A DNA stretch of 64,000 nt from Bog-473 sp963836605 (GTDB taxonomy: Bacteria; Actinomycetota; Acidimicrobiia; Acidimicrobiales; RAAP-2), in NCBI GenBank assembly GCA_963836605.1, contig CAWIKB010000009.1, positions 1,116,001 to 1,180,000 of the forward strand. The letters run 5' to 3'. A program made the position numbers and the translations under genes. Every line of letters begins with the position of its first letter. The first letter of the stretch is position 1. This document shows, in pieces, positions 1 through 8,047 of the stretch. The notes below the pieces were generated by a model. It had not been told where the DNA came from and ran no database searches. It worked only from the letters and a program-made list of their open reading frames with translations.

Positions 1-20
1 TGACGGGGTACATCTTGTAG
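1..20 (+). CDS. C-terminal end of an upstream array paralogue (partial)
   Basis: The first bases read as the last codons of a protein ending VTGYIL followed by TAG at 18-20. The two complete array copies with an unshifted end finish in the same residues (DVTGYIL). The tandem array of surface proteins therefore extends beyond the left edge, with at least four members. Only six codons are visible, so nothing else can be said about this copy. Confidence 0.75.
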
Positions 21-55
21 CGGCCAGGTCACGTCGTAGCGGCCAGGTCACGTCG
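18..55. repeat. Two 19-bp tandem repeats carrying the stop codon
   Basis: The 19-bp unit TAGCGGCCAGGTCACGTCG occurs at 18-36 and 37-55, and a partial third unit follows. The unit begins with the TAG stop of the preceding gene, so the end of the gene has been locally duplicated. Related but degenerate sequence follows the other array copies, near 1590 and 3111. Confidence 0.8.
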
Positions 56-80
56 AGCGGCCAGGGCGTGTCTTGGCGAC

Positions 81-204
81 AGCATCACGCAGGGTGCAAT
101 GGGGATAGCGTCTGCAACCGACACAACTGATCGGAACGTCCGGGGTGGCGGCAGACAGCGTGGTCGTGGACAAGTGTGCGTTCCCCTGATCGCTGGAGGC
201 GACC
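81..204 (+). repeat. Conserved leader of array copy 1
   Basis: About 124 bp directly before the start codon is nearly identical to 1619-1737 and 3175-3297. It contains a GATCGGAACGTCCGGG core and ends in a purine-rich ribosome-binding stretch (CTGGAGGCGACC) before ATG at 205. Conservation of the whole leader suggests the copies arose by duplication of gene plus promoter. No sigma-70 hexamers stand out; an ECF-type GGAAC element is possible but unproven. Confidence 0.7.
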
Positions 205-1592
205 ATGCCCGACCACGACGCAGTGTCTGAGAGGACCAGTTTGGCGGCATTGGCCGATGAGATCGGCCGGCTCAACGCACGGGCCGACGCACGCGATGCC
301 GAAAATGCGCGACTCGAGGCGCGACTACGGCGGATGGAGGCTCTGGGCCGTTCCGGCGGCCCGCCGGCCGACAGTGATGATGGCGATGGGAGGGGTGCAG
401 ATAGCGTTCCTTTCGCCGCGGTCGTGCCGGCCCTCGGGGAGCCCGCCGATGCTCAGCTGGTCTCCCGTCGCGGGGCCTTCAAAGTCCTGGGCGCGGCCGC
501 GGCCGGCGGGGTCGGGGTGGCCCTCGGCTCGGCCATTCTCGGTGCCGAGCCGGCCGGCGCGTCGACCGGGAACATGCAGTACGGGGCTGTCAACGACCCG
601 GGGCAGACGCCACGGTCCTCACCGCCGACACCGACGCCGACCACGTCACCTTCTTCGCCCAGAACGACAACGGCTCAGCGTTCGCGCTCTACGGCATGGT
701 GGTGGCAGAGAGCGGGATCGGGGCGACCGAGGGCACTCCCGTGGTCGGGGACACGAGTCTCACCTCTCCCGGGGTCGAGGGGTTGAGTGGGACCGGAGGC
801 ATCGGTGTCCACGGTGTGGCCGGTGGTCAGGTGCCCCTTGTTGTTCTGTCGTCCGGTGGAGTCGTGGGCGAGACCACGGAGGGACCCGGCGTGGCGGGAG
901 CATCCAGCAACGGGACCGGCGTGTATGGCTTCGCATCGGCCAATGACCAGATTGGCGTCTGGGGAGAGGACGTGAGCAGCGCAGGCGGGTCTGGTGTGCT
1001 CGGCCAGTCCAATGCGGGTACCGGTGGGGTCTTCGCCGGTGGCCACGCCCCACTCCTTCTTGAATCGGCGACCGGCACCGGGCCACCACCGCCGCCCGGA
1101 CACAACCCCGGCGAGTTCTATGTCGACTTCAATGGAGCGCTCTTCTACTGCTACAACACCGACGAGTGGGTGGCTCTCACCAACGGCACCTTCCCCATCC
1201 CACCGGTGCGGGTCATCGATACCACGGCCGGCACCGGGGGGATCACCGGGCCACTGGTGCCGGGCTAGCCGGTGCACACCACTTCTGCCATCGCCGGCAC
1301 CCACGGCATCCCGGCGTCTGCCGTCGGTGTGGTGGGGAACCTGGCCATCTCGGGGGTGAGCGGGGCCCTGCTCAACGGTGTGGGGTTCGCCACCCTGTTC
1401 CCGGCCGGAGAAGCGACGCCGGCCACGGCCAACATCAATGCCGGGGCCGGGTGCTTCGCCATCTCCAACGCGGTGACGGTGGGACTCGGGTCCGGCGGGT
1501 CCAACGCCGGCAAGCTCTCCTTGGTCTGGTCCGGTGGGGGCCCGGTCCCCCACGCCGAGGCTTACTTCGACGTGACGGGGTACATCCTGTAG
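205..1592 (+). pseudogene. Array surface protein copy 1, frameshifted and with an internal stop
   Basis: The N-terminus (from ATG 205) has a charged, probably coiled-coil segment, then a twin-arginine stretch SRRGAFKVLG followed by a small-residue hydrophobic run, like copies 2 and 3. The frame is lost at the GGGG run at 600-603: one more G would restore the alignment to copy 2. The downstream frame carries glycine-rich GVxGxx repeats, then meets TAG at 1266-1268 where the intact copy has TCA. The same frame continues to the normal DVTGYIL end at 1592. Two independent lesions make a pseudogene more likely than one sequencing error. The function of the family is unknown; an exported envelope protein is inferred. 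Confidence 0.75.
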
Positions 1593-1618
1593 CCGCCAGG
1601 TCACGTCGCAGTGACCGT

Positions 1619-1737
1619 GTCACGCGGATTGCAATGGGGATAGCGTCTGCGCCGACACAACCGATCGGAACGTCCGGGTGGCGGCAGACAGCGTGGTCGC
1701 GGACAAGTGTGCGTTCCCCTGATCACAGGAGGCGGTC
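1619..1737 (+). repeat. Conserved leader of array copy 2
   Basis: Second copy of the leader seen at 81-204. It is slightly diverged: one G is missing in the GGAACGTCCGGG core. It ends in AGGAGGCGGTC before ATG 1738, the best ribosome-binding site of the three. Confidence 0.7.
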
Positions 1738-3113
1738 ATGCCCGACCACGGAACTCCGTCTGAGCGCACGACGTTGGCGGCCCTGGCCGACAAGATCAAC
1801 CAGCTCAACGCGCGGGTCGACGCACGCGATGCCGAGAACGCACGGCTGGAGGCCCGCCTCCGGCAAGTCGAGGCCTGGGGTCGGTCCGGTAACGGACCGG
1901 CCGGCGGTGATGGTAGCGATGGGAGAGACGCAGGTGGCGTTGGCGGTGGCGTTCCTTCAGCCGCCGTCGCGGCGACCCACGAGCACTCCGGCGACGCTCA
2001 GCCCGTCTCTCGTCGTGGGGCATTCAAGGTCCTGGGCGCGGCGGCGGCCGGTGGCGTCGGGGTGGCCCTCGGTTCGGCGATTCTCAGTGCCGAGCCGGCA
2101 GCCGCAACAACGGGAACCATGATGTTCGGGGCGGACAACGATGCCGGATCCGACGCTACGACACTCACGGCGGCCACCCCAGACGCTTTCGTCACCTTCT
2201 TGGCGAAGAATACGAGCCCGAACGGTTTCGGGCTGTACGGCGTGGTTGAGGCCGAGAGTGGGATCCCTGCGACCGAGGGCAGCGCGGTGGTCGGCGACAC
2301 CAGCGGCAAGGGACCGGGAATCGAGGGGTTGTGCGGGACCGGAGGCGTGGGTGTCCACGGCGTATCCGGCGGCACCTTGACCACAATCAACCTGCCTTCG
2401 ATTGGTGTCTTCGGGGAGAACAATTCCAGCGAAGTTGAAGCGGTTGGCGTTGCCGGAGGAACACTCAACGGCGCCGGCGTTGTCGGCTACACGACCGGCA
2501 GCGGTGACGGAGTTGGAGTGGTCGGCTCGTCGCAGTTGGGCACCGGGGCGACTTTCTTTGGTGGCCACGCCCCGCTCAGGCTCGGAACGGGGGGCGGCAC
2601 CGGGCCGCCCACGGACACCGGGCACAACCCCGGCGAGTTCTCTGTCGACATGAACGGAGCGCTCTTCTACTGCTACGACACCGACGAGTGGGTGGCTCTC
2701 ACCAACGGCACCTTCCCCATCCCACCGGTGCGGGTCATTGACACCGCAGATGGCACCGGGGGGATCACCGGGCCACTGGTGCCGGGAAGCACGGTGCATA
2801 CATCGTCCGCCATCGCCGGCACGCACGGCATCCCGGCCGCCGCGGTGGGCGTGGTGGGAAACCTGGCCATCTCGGGGGTGAACGGGGCCCTGCTCAACGG
2901 TGTGGGCTTCGCCACCCTGTTCCCGGCCGGAGAGGCCACCCCGGCCACGGCCAACATCAATGCCGGGGCCGGGTGCTTCGCCATCTCCAACGCGGTGACC
3001 GTGGGACTCGGAACCGGCGGGTCCAACGCGGCAAGCTCTCCTTGGTCTGGTCCGGTGGGGGTCCGGTCCCCCACGCCGAGGCTTACTTCGACGTGACGGG
3101 GTACATCCTGTAG
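1738..3113 (+). CDS. Array surface protein copy 2, C-terminus frameshifted
   Basis: From ATG 1738 the protein has an N-terminal charged helix (about 1-55), a Gly/Ala linker, a twin-arginine motif SRRGAFKVLG (RR at 92-93) with a weakly hydrophobic run ending near AEPAAA, then Gly-rich repeats of the GVGVHGVSGG/GVFGEN type likely to form a beta-helix, and a C-terminal domain starting at PPVRVIDT. As read it stops at 3096, because one base is missing near 3028 (GCGGC where copy 1 has GCCGGC). In the neighbouring frame the usual ending LVWSGGGPVPHAEAY...VTGYIL runs to TAG at 3111-3113. The long N-region before RR is unusual for a Tat signal, so export is inferred only. Confidence 0.7.
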
Positions 3114-3174
3114 CGGCCAACTCACGTCGTGGCGGCCAGGGCGGGTCGGCGTGGCCCTGTCGCGTCCTGGCTAC

Positions 3175-3297
3175 AGCATCACGCAGGGTGCAATGGGGAT
3201 AGCGTCTGCAACCGACACAACTGATCGGAACGTCCGGGGTGGCGGCAGACAGCGGGTCGTTGACAATGGTGCGTTCCCCTGCATGCTGGAGGCGACC
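3175..3297 (+). repeat. Conserved leader of array copy 3
   Basis: Third copy of the array leader. It is almost identical to 81-204 through the GATCGGAACGTCCGGGG core and diverges just before the start codon. It ends in CTGGAGGCGACC and ATG at 3298, which fixes the start of copy 3. Confidence 0.7.
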
Positions 3298-4917
3298 ATG
3301 CCCGACCACGGAACTCCGCCTGAGGGCACGACGTTGGCGGCTTTGGCCGACGAGGTGCGAAGCCTCAAAACGCGGCTCCAGATGCTGGAAGCGCAAGGTC
3401 GCTCTCAAACAGGAGTGCTTCGCGCCGAAACTCTGACGGACGAGGTGGTCCGGGAGCTCGATGCAAATCTGGCGGTCTCCCGTCGTGGGGCCATCAAGGT
3501 CCTCGGTGCGGCCGCGGCCGGCGGCGTCGGGATGGCCCTCGGGTCGACTGTGCTCGGCGCCGAGCAGGCGGGAGCGGCCAACTTCCAATATGTGGAATTG
3601 GGAGCCCAGAATACGGCGTCGCAAAGCACAAACATCTTGACGTCTGGAGGAGTGGGGTTGGGCGCGGGATCGCAGGATGCAACCGGTACCGGCGTGGTGG
3701 GCACCAACTCGAGCGGCTCGGGTGGCTCGGGCGTGTTCGGACTCTCGGAATCCGCCGTCGGCATTGGCATCTTCGGCGTGTGTGCCGCAGGTATAGGTGT
3801 CGTCGGTCAAGACGTGGACAGTGACCCCAACCCGAACGGCACCCCAAATGGCAAGCTCCCGATCGGAGTCCAGGGGAACTCCGATTCGGGTATTGGCGTG
3901 CAGGGCGTGCTGACCACGAAAGGGATTGGCTTCTACGCGGTCGACGGCGAGGACCTGAGCGGCCAAGCGACCTCTGTCGGCGTATACGGCTCTTCGGCCG
4001 CCGGGACCGGTGTGAGTGGGCAATCGGCGTCGGGCGTCGGGGTACAAGGCACATCGTCTGGAACTGTCGCCGTCCTCGGCACCTTGATCGGCTCGGGCGA
4101 GGGCGCCATCGCCGGCGAGGACCACACAACACAAGCGACGTCCTATGGGGTCTTCGGTTCATCGAACGCGGGCTACGGGATGTACTGCACCTCGCAAAGC
4201 GGACTCGCTCTCTTTGCCGCCCTGACCGGACCGGGCAACGGCGCCATCGCCGGTGAGGATCAGAGCGATCAATCCACTTCATACGGTGTGTTCGGCAGCT
4301 CAGCAAAGGGCATCGGGGTGATCGGAAGAGCGACCGCAGGCGGTGTCGTGGGCATTCAAGCTGCCAACACCGTTGGTCCGTCTCTTCAACTCGTACCCTC
4401 TGCATCCCCTCTGCTGCCCTCGACGTCGCAGCCCGGCCAGTTCATTGTGCTGAGCGATAATTCCCTCCACTACGCCTATGGCCCCAACGAGTGGGTGGCC
4501 CTGACCAACGGCACCTTCCCCATCCCACCGGTGCGGGTCATCAACACGGCCGATGGCACCGGTGGGATCACCGGGCCGCTCGTGCCGGGCTCAACGGTGC
4601 ACACCTCGGTCACCATCGCCGGTTCCCACGGCATCCCCGCCGCTGCCATAGGCGTGGTGGGAAACCTGGCCATCTCGGGGGTAGGCGGGGCTCTGCTCAA
4701 CGGCGCTGGCTTCGCTACCCTCTTCGCGGCGGGAGAGGTTACGCCGGCCACGGCCAACATCAACGCCGGGGCTGGGTGCTTCGCCATCTCCAATGCGGTG
4801 ACCGTGGGCCTGGGGGTTGGCGGGAGCAATGCCGGCAAGCTGTCGTTGGTGTGGTCCGGAGGGGGCCCGGTCCCCCATGCCGAGGCCTACTTCGACGTGA
4901 CGGGGTACATCCTGTAG
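3298..4917 (+). CDS. Array surface protein copy 3 (intact, Tat-like signal, Gly-rich repeats)
   Basis: Start chosen at ATG 3298 because the other copies start with the same MPDHGTP residues; an in-frame start at 3151 lies in the leader repeat. Visible parts are a short charged helix (1-50), SRRGAIKVLG (RR at 62-63) with a small-residue hydrophobic run to about residue 95, a long stretch of GVxG-type repeats (about 120-370; GVFGSS, GVSGQS and GVQGTS recur), and a C-terminal domain from about residue 395 that begins PPVRVINT and ends VTGYIL. This is the only complete undamaged copy. The middle is longer than in copies 1 and 2, so repeat number varies. A beta-helical, exported surface or matrix protein is inferred. 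I do not recognise a named family. Confidence 0.75.
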   Translation: MPDHGTPPEGTTLAALADEVRSLKTRLQMLEAQGRSQTGVLRAETLTDEVVRELDANLAVSRRGAIKVLGAAAAGGVGMALGSTVLGAEQAGAANFQYVELGAQNTASQSTNILTSGGVGLGAGSQDATGTGVVGTNSSGSGGSGVFGLSESAVGIGIFGVCAAGIGVVGQDVDSDPNPNGTPNGKLPIGVQGNSDSGIGVQGVLTTKGIGFYAVDGEDLSGQATSVGVYGSSAAGTGVSGQSASGVGVQGTSSGTVAVLGTLIGSGEGAIAGEDHTTQATSYGVFGSSNAGYGMYCTSQSGLALFAALTGPGNGAIAGEDQSDQSTSYGVFGSSAKGIGVIGRATAGGVVGIQAANTVGPSLQLVPSASPLLPSTSQPGQFIVLSDNSLHYAYGPNEWVALTNGTFPIPPVRVINTADGTGGITGPLVPGSTVHTSVTIAGSHGIPAAAIGVVGNLAISGVGGALLNGAGFATLFAAGEVTPATANINAGAGCFAISNAVTVGLGVGGSNAGKLSLVWSGGGPVPHAEAYFDVTGYIL

Positions 4918-4965
4918 CGATGCGACGCCATGGACCTTGCCGGCTGTTCTGGGAGACCTTAGCGA

Positions 4966-4984
4966 CGTAGCACGACGTGCTACG
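4966..4984. promoter_or_regulatory. Palindromic operator and -10 of the Phd/PIN operon
   Basis: A perfect inverted repeat CGTAGCAC-GAC-GTGCTACG (8-bp arms, 3-bp centre) lies just before the antitoxin gene. TACGCT at 4981-4986 overlaps its right arm and is a plausible -10, six bases before the ATG at 4993. Transcription would then begin at or next to the start codon (leaderless), and antitoxin bound to the palindrome would cover the promoter. Autoregulation of this kind is typical of toxin-antitoxin operons. Confidence 0.65.
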
Positions 4985-4992
4985 CTCAACCC

Positions 4993-5247
4993 ATGACGAG
5001 GGAGATCACCCAGCGAGAGCTCCGTAATGAAAGTGGTGAGATCATGCGCCGCCTCGATGAGGGCGAGAGCTTTGTGGTGACGAGAAACGGGGTGCCCGTT
5101 GGAGAGCTCGCCCCGCTACGGCGGCATCGATTCGTGCGATCCGAAACGGCAGTCGCCCTGTTCCGCAACGCACCCGGCGTCGACCTCGCTCGATTCCGTG
5201 ACGACCTCGATCGGGTGAGCTCTCAAGACCCAACCCCCCGTGGCTGA
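4993..5247 (+). CDS. Phd/YefM-family antitoxin
   Basis: 84 residues. The N-terminus MTREITQRELRNESGEIMRR followed by GESFVVTRNGVPVGEL is the classic Phd/YefM fold: a DNA-binding N-terminal half that dimerises. The variable C-terminal half should wrap the toxin. It lies directly before, and overlaps by 8 bp, a PIN-domain toxin gene, as expected for a type II pair. It should neutralise the RNase and repress its own operon through the palindrome at 4966-4984. Confidence 0.88.
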   Translation: MTREITQRELRNESGEIMRRLDEGESFVVTRNGVPVGELAPLRRHRFVRSETAVALFRNAPGVDLARFRDDLDRVSSQDPTPRG

Positions 5248-5650
5248 CCAGGAGCGTCGAGCTCGCGGCGTCATCGACACCTCGGTGGTCATCGACCTCG
5301 AGGAGCTCGACCCAACCAGACTTCCCGTCGAGGTGGCCGTCAGTGCGATCACGCTGGCCGAACTCGCCGCCGGTCCCCACGCTACGGTCGATGCCGAGGA
5401 GCGGGGACGTCGCCAGGATCGGCTGCAACGAGCCGAGGCGGCGTTTGATCCCCTCCCCTTCGACGTCGACGCGGCGCGCGCGTACGGGCGGATCTATGCA
5501 GCCATCCTGATCGTCGGACGGAGGGCGCGTCCTCGAGCGGCGGATCTGCTGATCGCCGCCACCGCCTGCGCCGCTCAGCTCCCGCTCTATACCCGCAACC
5601 CCAAAGACTTCCGAGGCCTCGGCGATCTCCTCGAGGTCGTGGCCGTCTGA
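5240..5650 (+). CDS. vapC: VapC-like PIN-domain toxin (RNase)
   Basis: 136 residues from a GTG start that overlaps the antitoxin end. PIN-domain acidic residues are visible: D in GVIDTSVVIDLE, E in ITLAELAAG, D in RAADLLIAATA, and the late NPKDF. The family cleaves RNA, often tRNA, with Mg2+ or Mn2+ held by these residues. Here the partner antitoxin is of Phd type rather than the ribbon-helix-helix type, a common mix in actinobacteria. Confidence 0.88.
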   Translation: MADQERRARGVIDTSVVIDLEELDPTRLPVEVAVSAITLAELAAGPHATVDAEERGRRQDRLQRAEAAFDPLPFDVDAARAYGRIYAAILIVGRRARPRAADLLIAATACAAQLPLYTRNPKDFRGLGDLLEVVAV

Positions 5651-5914
5651 GGCTTCGCCAGCGGACCGGCATGCACGTTGTGATGCTGGACGCCGTGGCC
5701 CGATACTCGTCGAGAACATCACCCGGAGATTTGGGCGATCCCGTCGATCAACTTGTTGCAGATGTCGCGCTCGTGCACGAGGCCAAGAGATCCTTCTGGG
5801 TCGCCGGCACTCACTCCTCGTCGGGATGCAGAACCGCGATGACCGTCAGATCATCGATTCCATCAAAAGGACCTTCTGGATCCTTCTGGACCTTCCGGGA
5901 CGACGTTCCGGCAA

Positions 5915-7900
5915 CTAGTTCACCTTGACCACAAAGGTCGCCGTTCCCGATTGGCTGTAGTTGTCCTTCACCGTCAGGGTGATGGTCCTCGACACACCGC
6001 CGCCCGTCGCGTAGTCGTGGGTGGCCGAGCCGGTGGTGGTCACCGTCGGTGTCGTCCCGTCCCCCCAGTTCCAGGTGTAGCTCGACACCTTGCCGCCGGG
6101 AAACGGATCGGTGACAGTGGCGGTCCAGGTGCCGATCGTCCCGTGCGTCACTGTCGTCGGGCCGGCGATCGTGGCCTTGGGGCCGGTCGGGGTGAACATG
6201 GTGATGCCGTTCGGTGTCCCGACCCCGGTCGGGCCGTCATAGCCGGTCAACGCGTCACAGGCTCGGTCCCCCACGCTCGCCTTGGTACCGGTCGCCGGGT
6301 AGTCGCAGTCGAGAATGCCCTCACCCATCGCGTTGGGATTGCCACAGGCGGCAGACCCTTCCCCCCCGCAGTACCCGTTACCACCGGTCTTGACGTCATA
6401 CGGCGCGTTGGCCCCCGAGCCCAGGTGCCCGTAGAGCGTCAGCGCCGGGTCGGCCACACCGTGGGCGCCGCCGGCCAGCGCGAACATGCCGCTGATGATC
6501 GGCGCCGACAGCGACGTGCCCCCGATGGTGCTCCATCCCGCCGGCGGGCACGAGGAGCAGGGAAAGGTGTCGTAGACGTCGAGGCCGGTGAGATAGTCGC
6601 CGTCGGCCGACACGTCGGCGACCAGGCGATGGGTTCCGCACACCGTCTGGGCCCATGCGGCCTGGCTGGTCTGCCAGGCGGGTGCGGCGTTGAGATTGCT
6701 GCAGCCCCCGCCACCCGCGCCGAGCGAGAAGCCCAAACTCTGTTGGTTGACGTCCTTCGTGCCGTTGTCGTTCCACACCGACTCGGATTGCCGGGCGGCC
6801 GTCTGCCCGAGATAGAGCGAGGTGCCCCCCACGGCGACTACCGTGCCGTACGACGCCGGGCTGTTCGGCTGGTTGTACGGGGACGGGCTGCCGCCGCCGA
6901 GTAGGTCGAAGTCGTAGTAGCCGTCATCGCCGGCCGAGGCCACGATGACCGTTCCCGGATGGTTGTACGCGGCGGCGTCCGACACGGAGGCCGGGCTCTC
7001 GGGGCCCCCGAAGGAGTTGGAGACCACCGAGGCCGAGAACTTGATCACCGCCGTGTTCTCGGCCGCATCGAGGTTGGCGTTGTTGCTCGAGTTCGCTTCG
7101 AGCAGCACGATCTTGCAGCCCTGGCAGACCGAGTGCACCGTCTCGACGTCGAGCGATTCTTCAGTGGACCAACCCGTCGTGTCGTTGGCCGGCAGGGTCG
7201 ACCCGCCCGTCTGGTTGACGACCTTGAGGCACCCGTTGGTGGTGCTGCACGTGGCCAGGCCGTATTTGGTGTCGAATGTCTGCAGGTTGGCGTTGATGTT
7301 GGGGTCGTTGAAGGCGTCGACGATGGCCACGGTCTGCCCGGCACCGCCCGCGGTGGCGACGTTGTAAGCGGTGGCCAGATCACCCGGGGTCAGCCCCCCG
7401 GCGGGACCGATGGTGACATTAGGAATTTTGGCCGCCCCGTCCGCCACCACGAACGGCTTCGCCCCCGGCGTGCCCCTGGTGACCTCCTTGCGCCACATGG
7501 CGTAGCAGCCCGAGGAGTCCCGCTTGGGTGCCTTGCAATCCTTGACCCCCACGGCGAACTCGACGGTCCCGGCCGGCGCGGTCACCGCCGGCAGCGTTGC
7601 GGGGGTGGTCGCCGGGGTCGTGGTGGGCGCGGTCGTAGGCGCGGTCGTGGTCGACGGGGTGGTGGTCGTCGTGGGAGCGGTCGGGGTCGTGGTGGGCGCG
7701 GTCGTGGTCGACGGGGTGGTCGTGGCCGCAGTCGTCGGCGACGCCGTGGTCGCCGGACTTGTGGTGGTCGGGTTACCCGGAACCGTTGCGCCAGCGGATC
7801 CGGCGACGAGCACCGCACCCACGCCCATCAGACTCCAGGCCAAGAGGCTGAGCGGGCCGAATTTTCCTCGCCGAACTCGGGTACGTGTTCCTTGAGTCAT
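5915..7900 (-). CDS. Secreted S53 (sedolisin) peptidase with PKD domain
   Basis: 661 residues with a signal peptide (to about 38) and a long Thr/Pro/Ala linker (about 42-108) encoded by repetitive DNA. The catalytic region has E247-x3-D251 in STEESLDVE, the oxyanion Asp around D325 in SAGDDG, and the serine S463 in GGTSLSAP, all in the order of S53 sedolisins. A PKD-like domain (from about 570, with WNWGDG) ends the protein. The typical N-terminal pro-domain is much reduced or absent; the segment at 110-170 is short. Sedolisins act at acid pH outside the cell. A purine-rich GAGGGGG precedes ATG 7900. The gene follows secF on the same strand but 147 bp away, so it is probably separately expressed. 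Confidence 0.85.
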   Translation of the reverse strand: MTQGTRTRVRRGKFGPLSLLAWSLMGVGAVLVAGSAGATVPGNPTTTSPATTASPTTAATTTPSTTTAPTTTPTAPTTTTTPSTTTAPTTAPTTTPATTPATLPAVTAPAGTVEFAVGVKDCKAPKRDSSGCYAMWRKEVTRGTPGAKPFVVADGAAKIPNVTIGPAGGLTPGDLATAYNVATAGGAGQTVAIVDAFNDPNINANLQTFDTKYGLATCSTTNGCLKVVNQTGGSTLPANDTTGWSTEESLDVETVHSVCQGCKIVLLEANSSNNANLDAAENTAVIKFSASVVSNSFGGPESPASVSDAAAYNHPGTVIVASAGDDGYYDFDLLGGGSPSPYNQPNSPASYGTVVAVGGTSLYLGQTAARQSESVWNDNGTKDVNQQSLGFSLGAGGGGCSNLNAAPAWQTSQAAWAQTVCGTHRLVADVSADGDYLTGLDVYDTFPCSSCPPAGWSTIGGTSLSAPIISGMFALAGGAHGVADPALTLYGHLGSGANAPYDVKTGGNGYCGGEGSAACGNPNAMGEGILDCDYPATGTKASVGDRACDALTGYDGPTGVGTPNGITMFTPTGPKATIAGPTTVTHGTIGTWTATVTDPFPGGKVSSYTWNWGDGTTPTVTTTGSATHDYATGGGVSRTITLTVKDNYSQSGTATFVVKVN

Positions 7901-8047
7901 CGGTCGAATTCCCCCTCGGTGTCAGACCCGGCCGAGTACGCACCGAGTACCCCGACAAGCAAGCCGTGAAGCTACCCGGATGGGCCAGGACCCTGCAAAG
8001 ACGCTTGGGCGGGCGGAGGTTCGGGACTCGGCCCTGTTTTTCCTGCT

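Noticed and set aside
89..175. ECF-type promoter in the array leader (GGAAC element)
   Set aside because: The element is conserved, but no second element at the expected 15-17 bp spacing is seen in all copies. Kept only as a remark.
1957..4134. 725-codon minus-strand open frame across the surface-protein array
   Set aside because: It is the antisense shadow of copies 2 and 3; it crosses the leader repeat, has no signal or domain, and arises from GC-rich codon structure.
5671..5928. 85-codon frame after the Phd/PIN pair
   Set aside because: No ribosome-binding site or known motif, and it overlaps the end of the peptidase gene. Left as intergenic.
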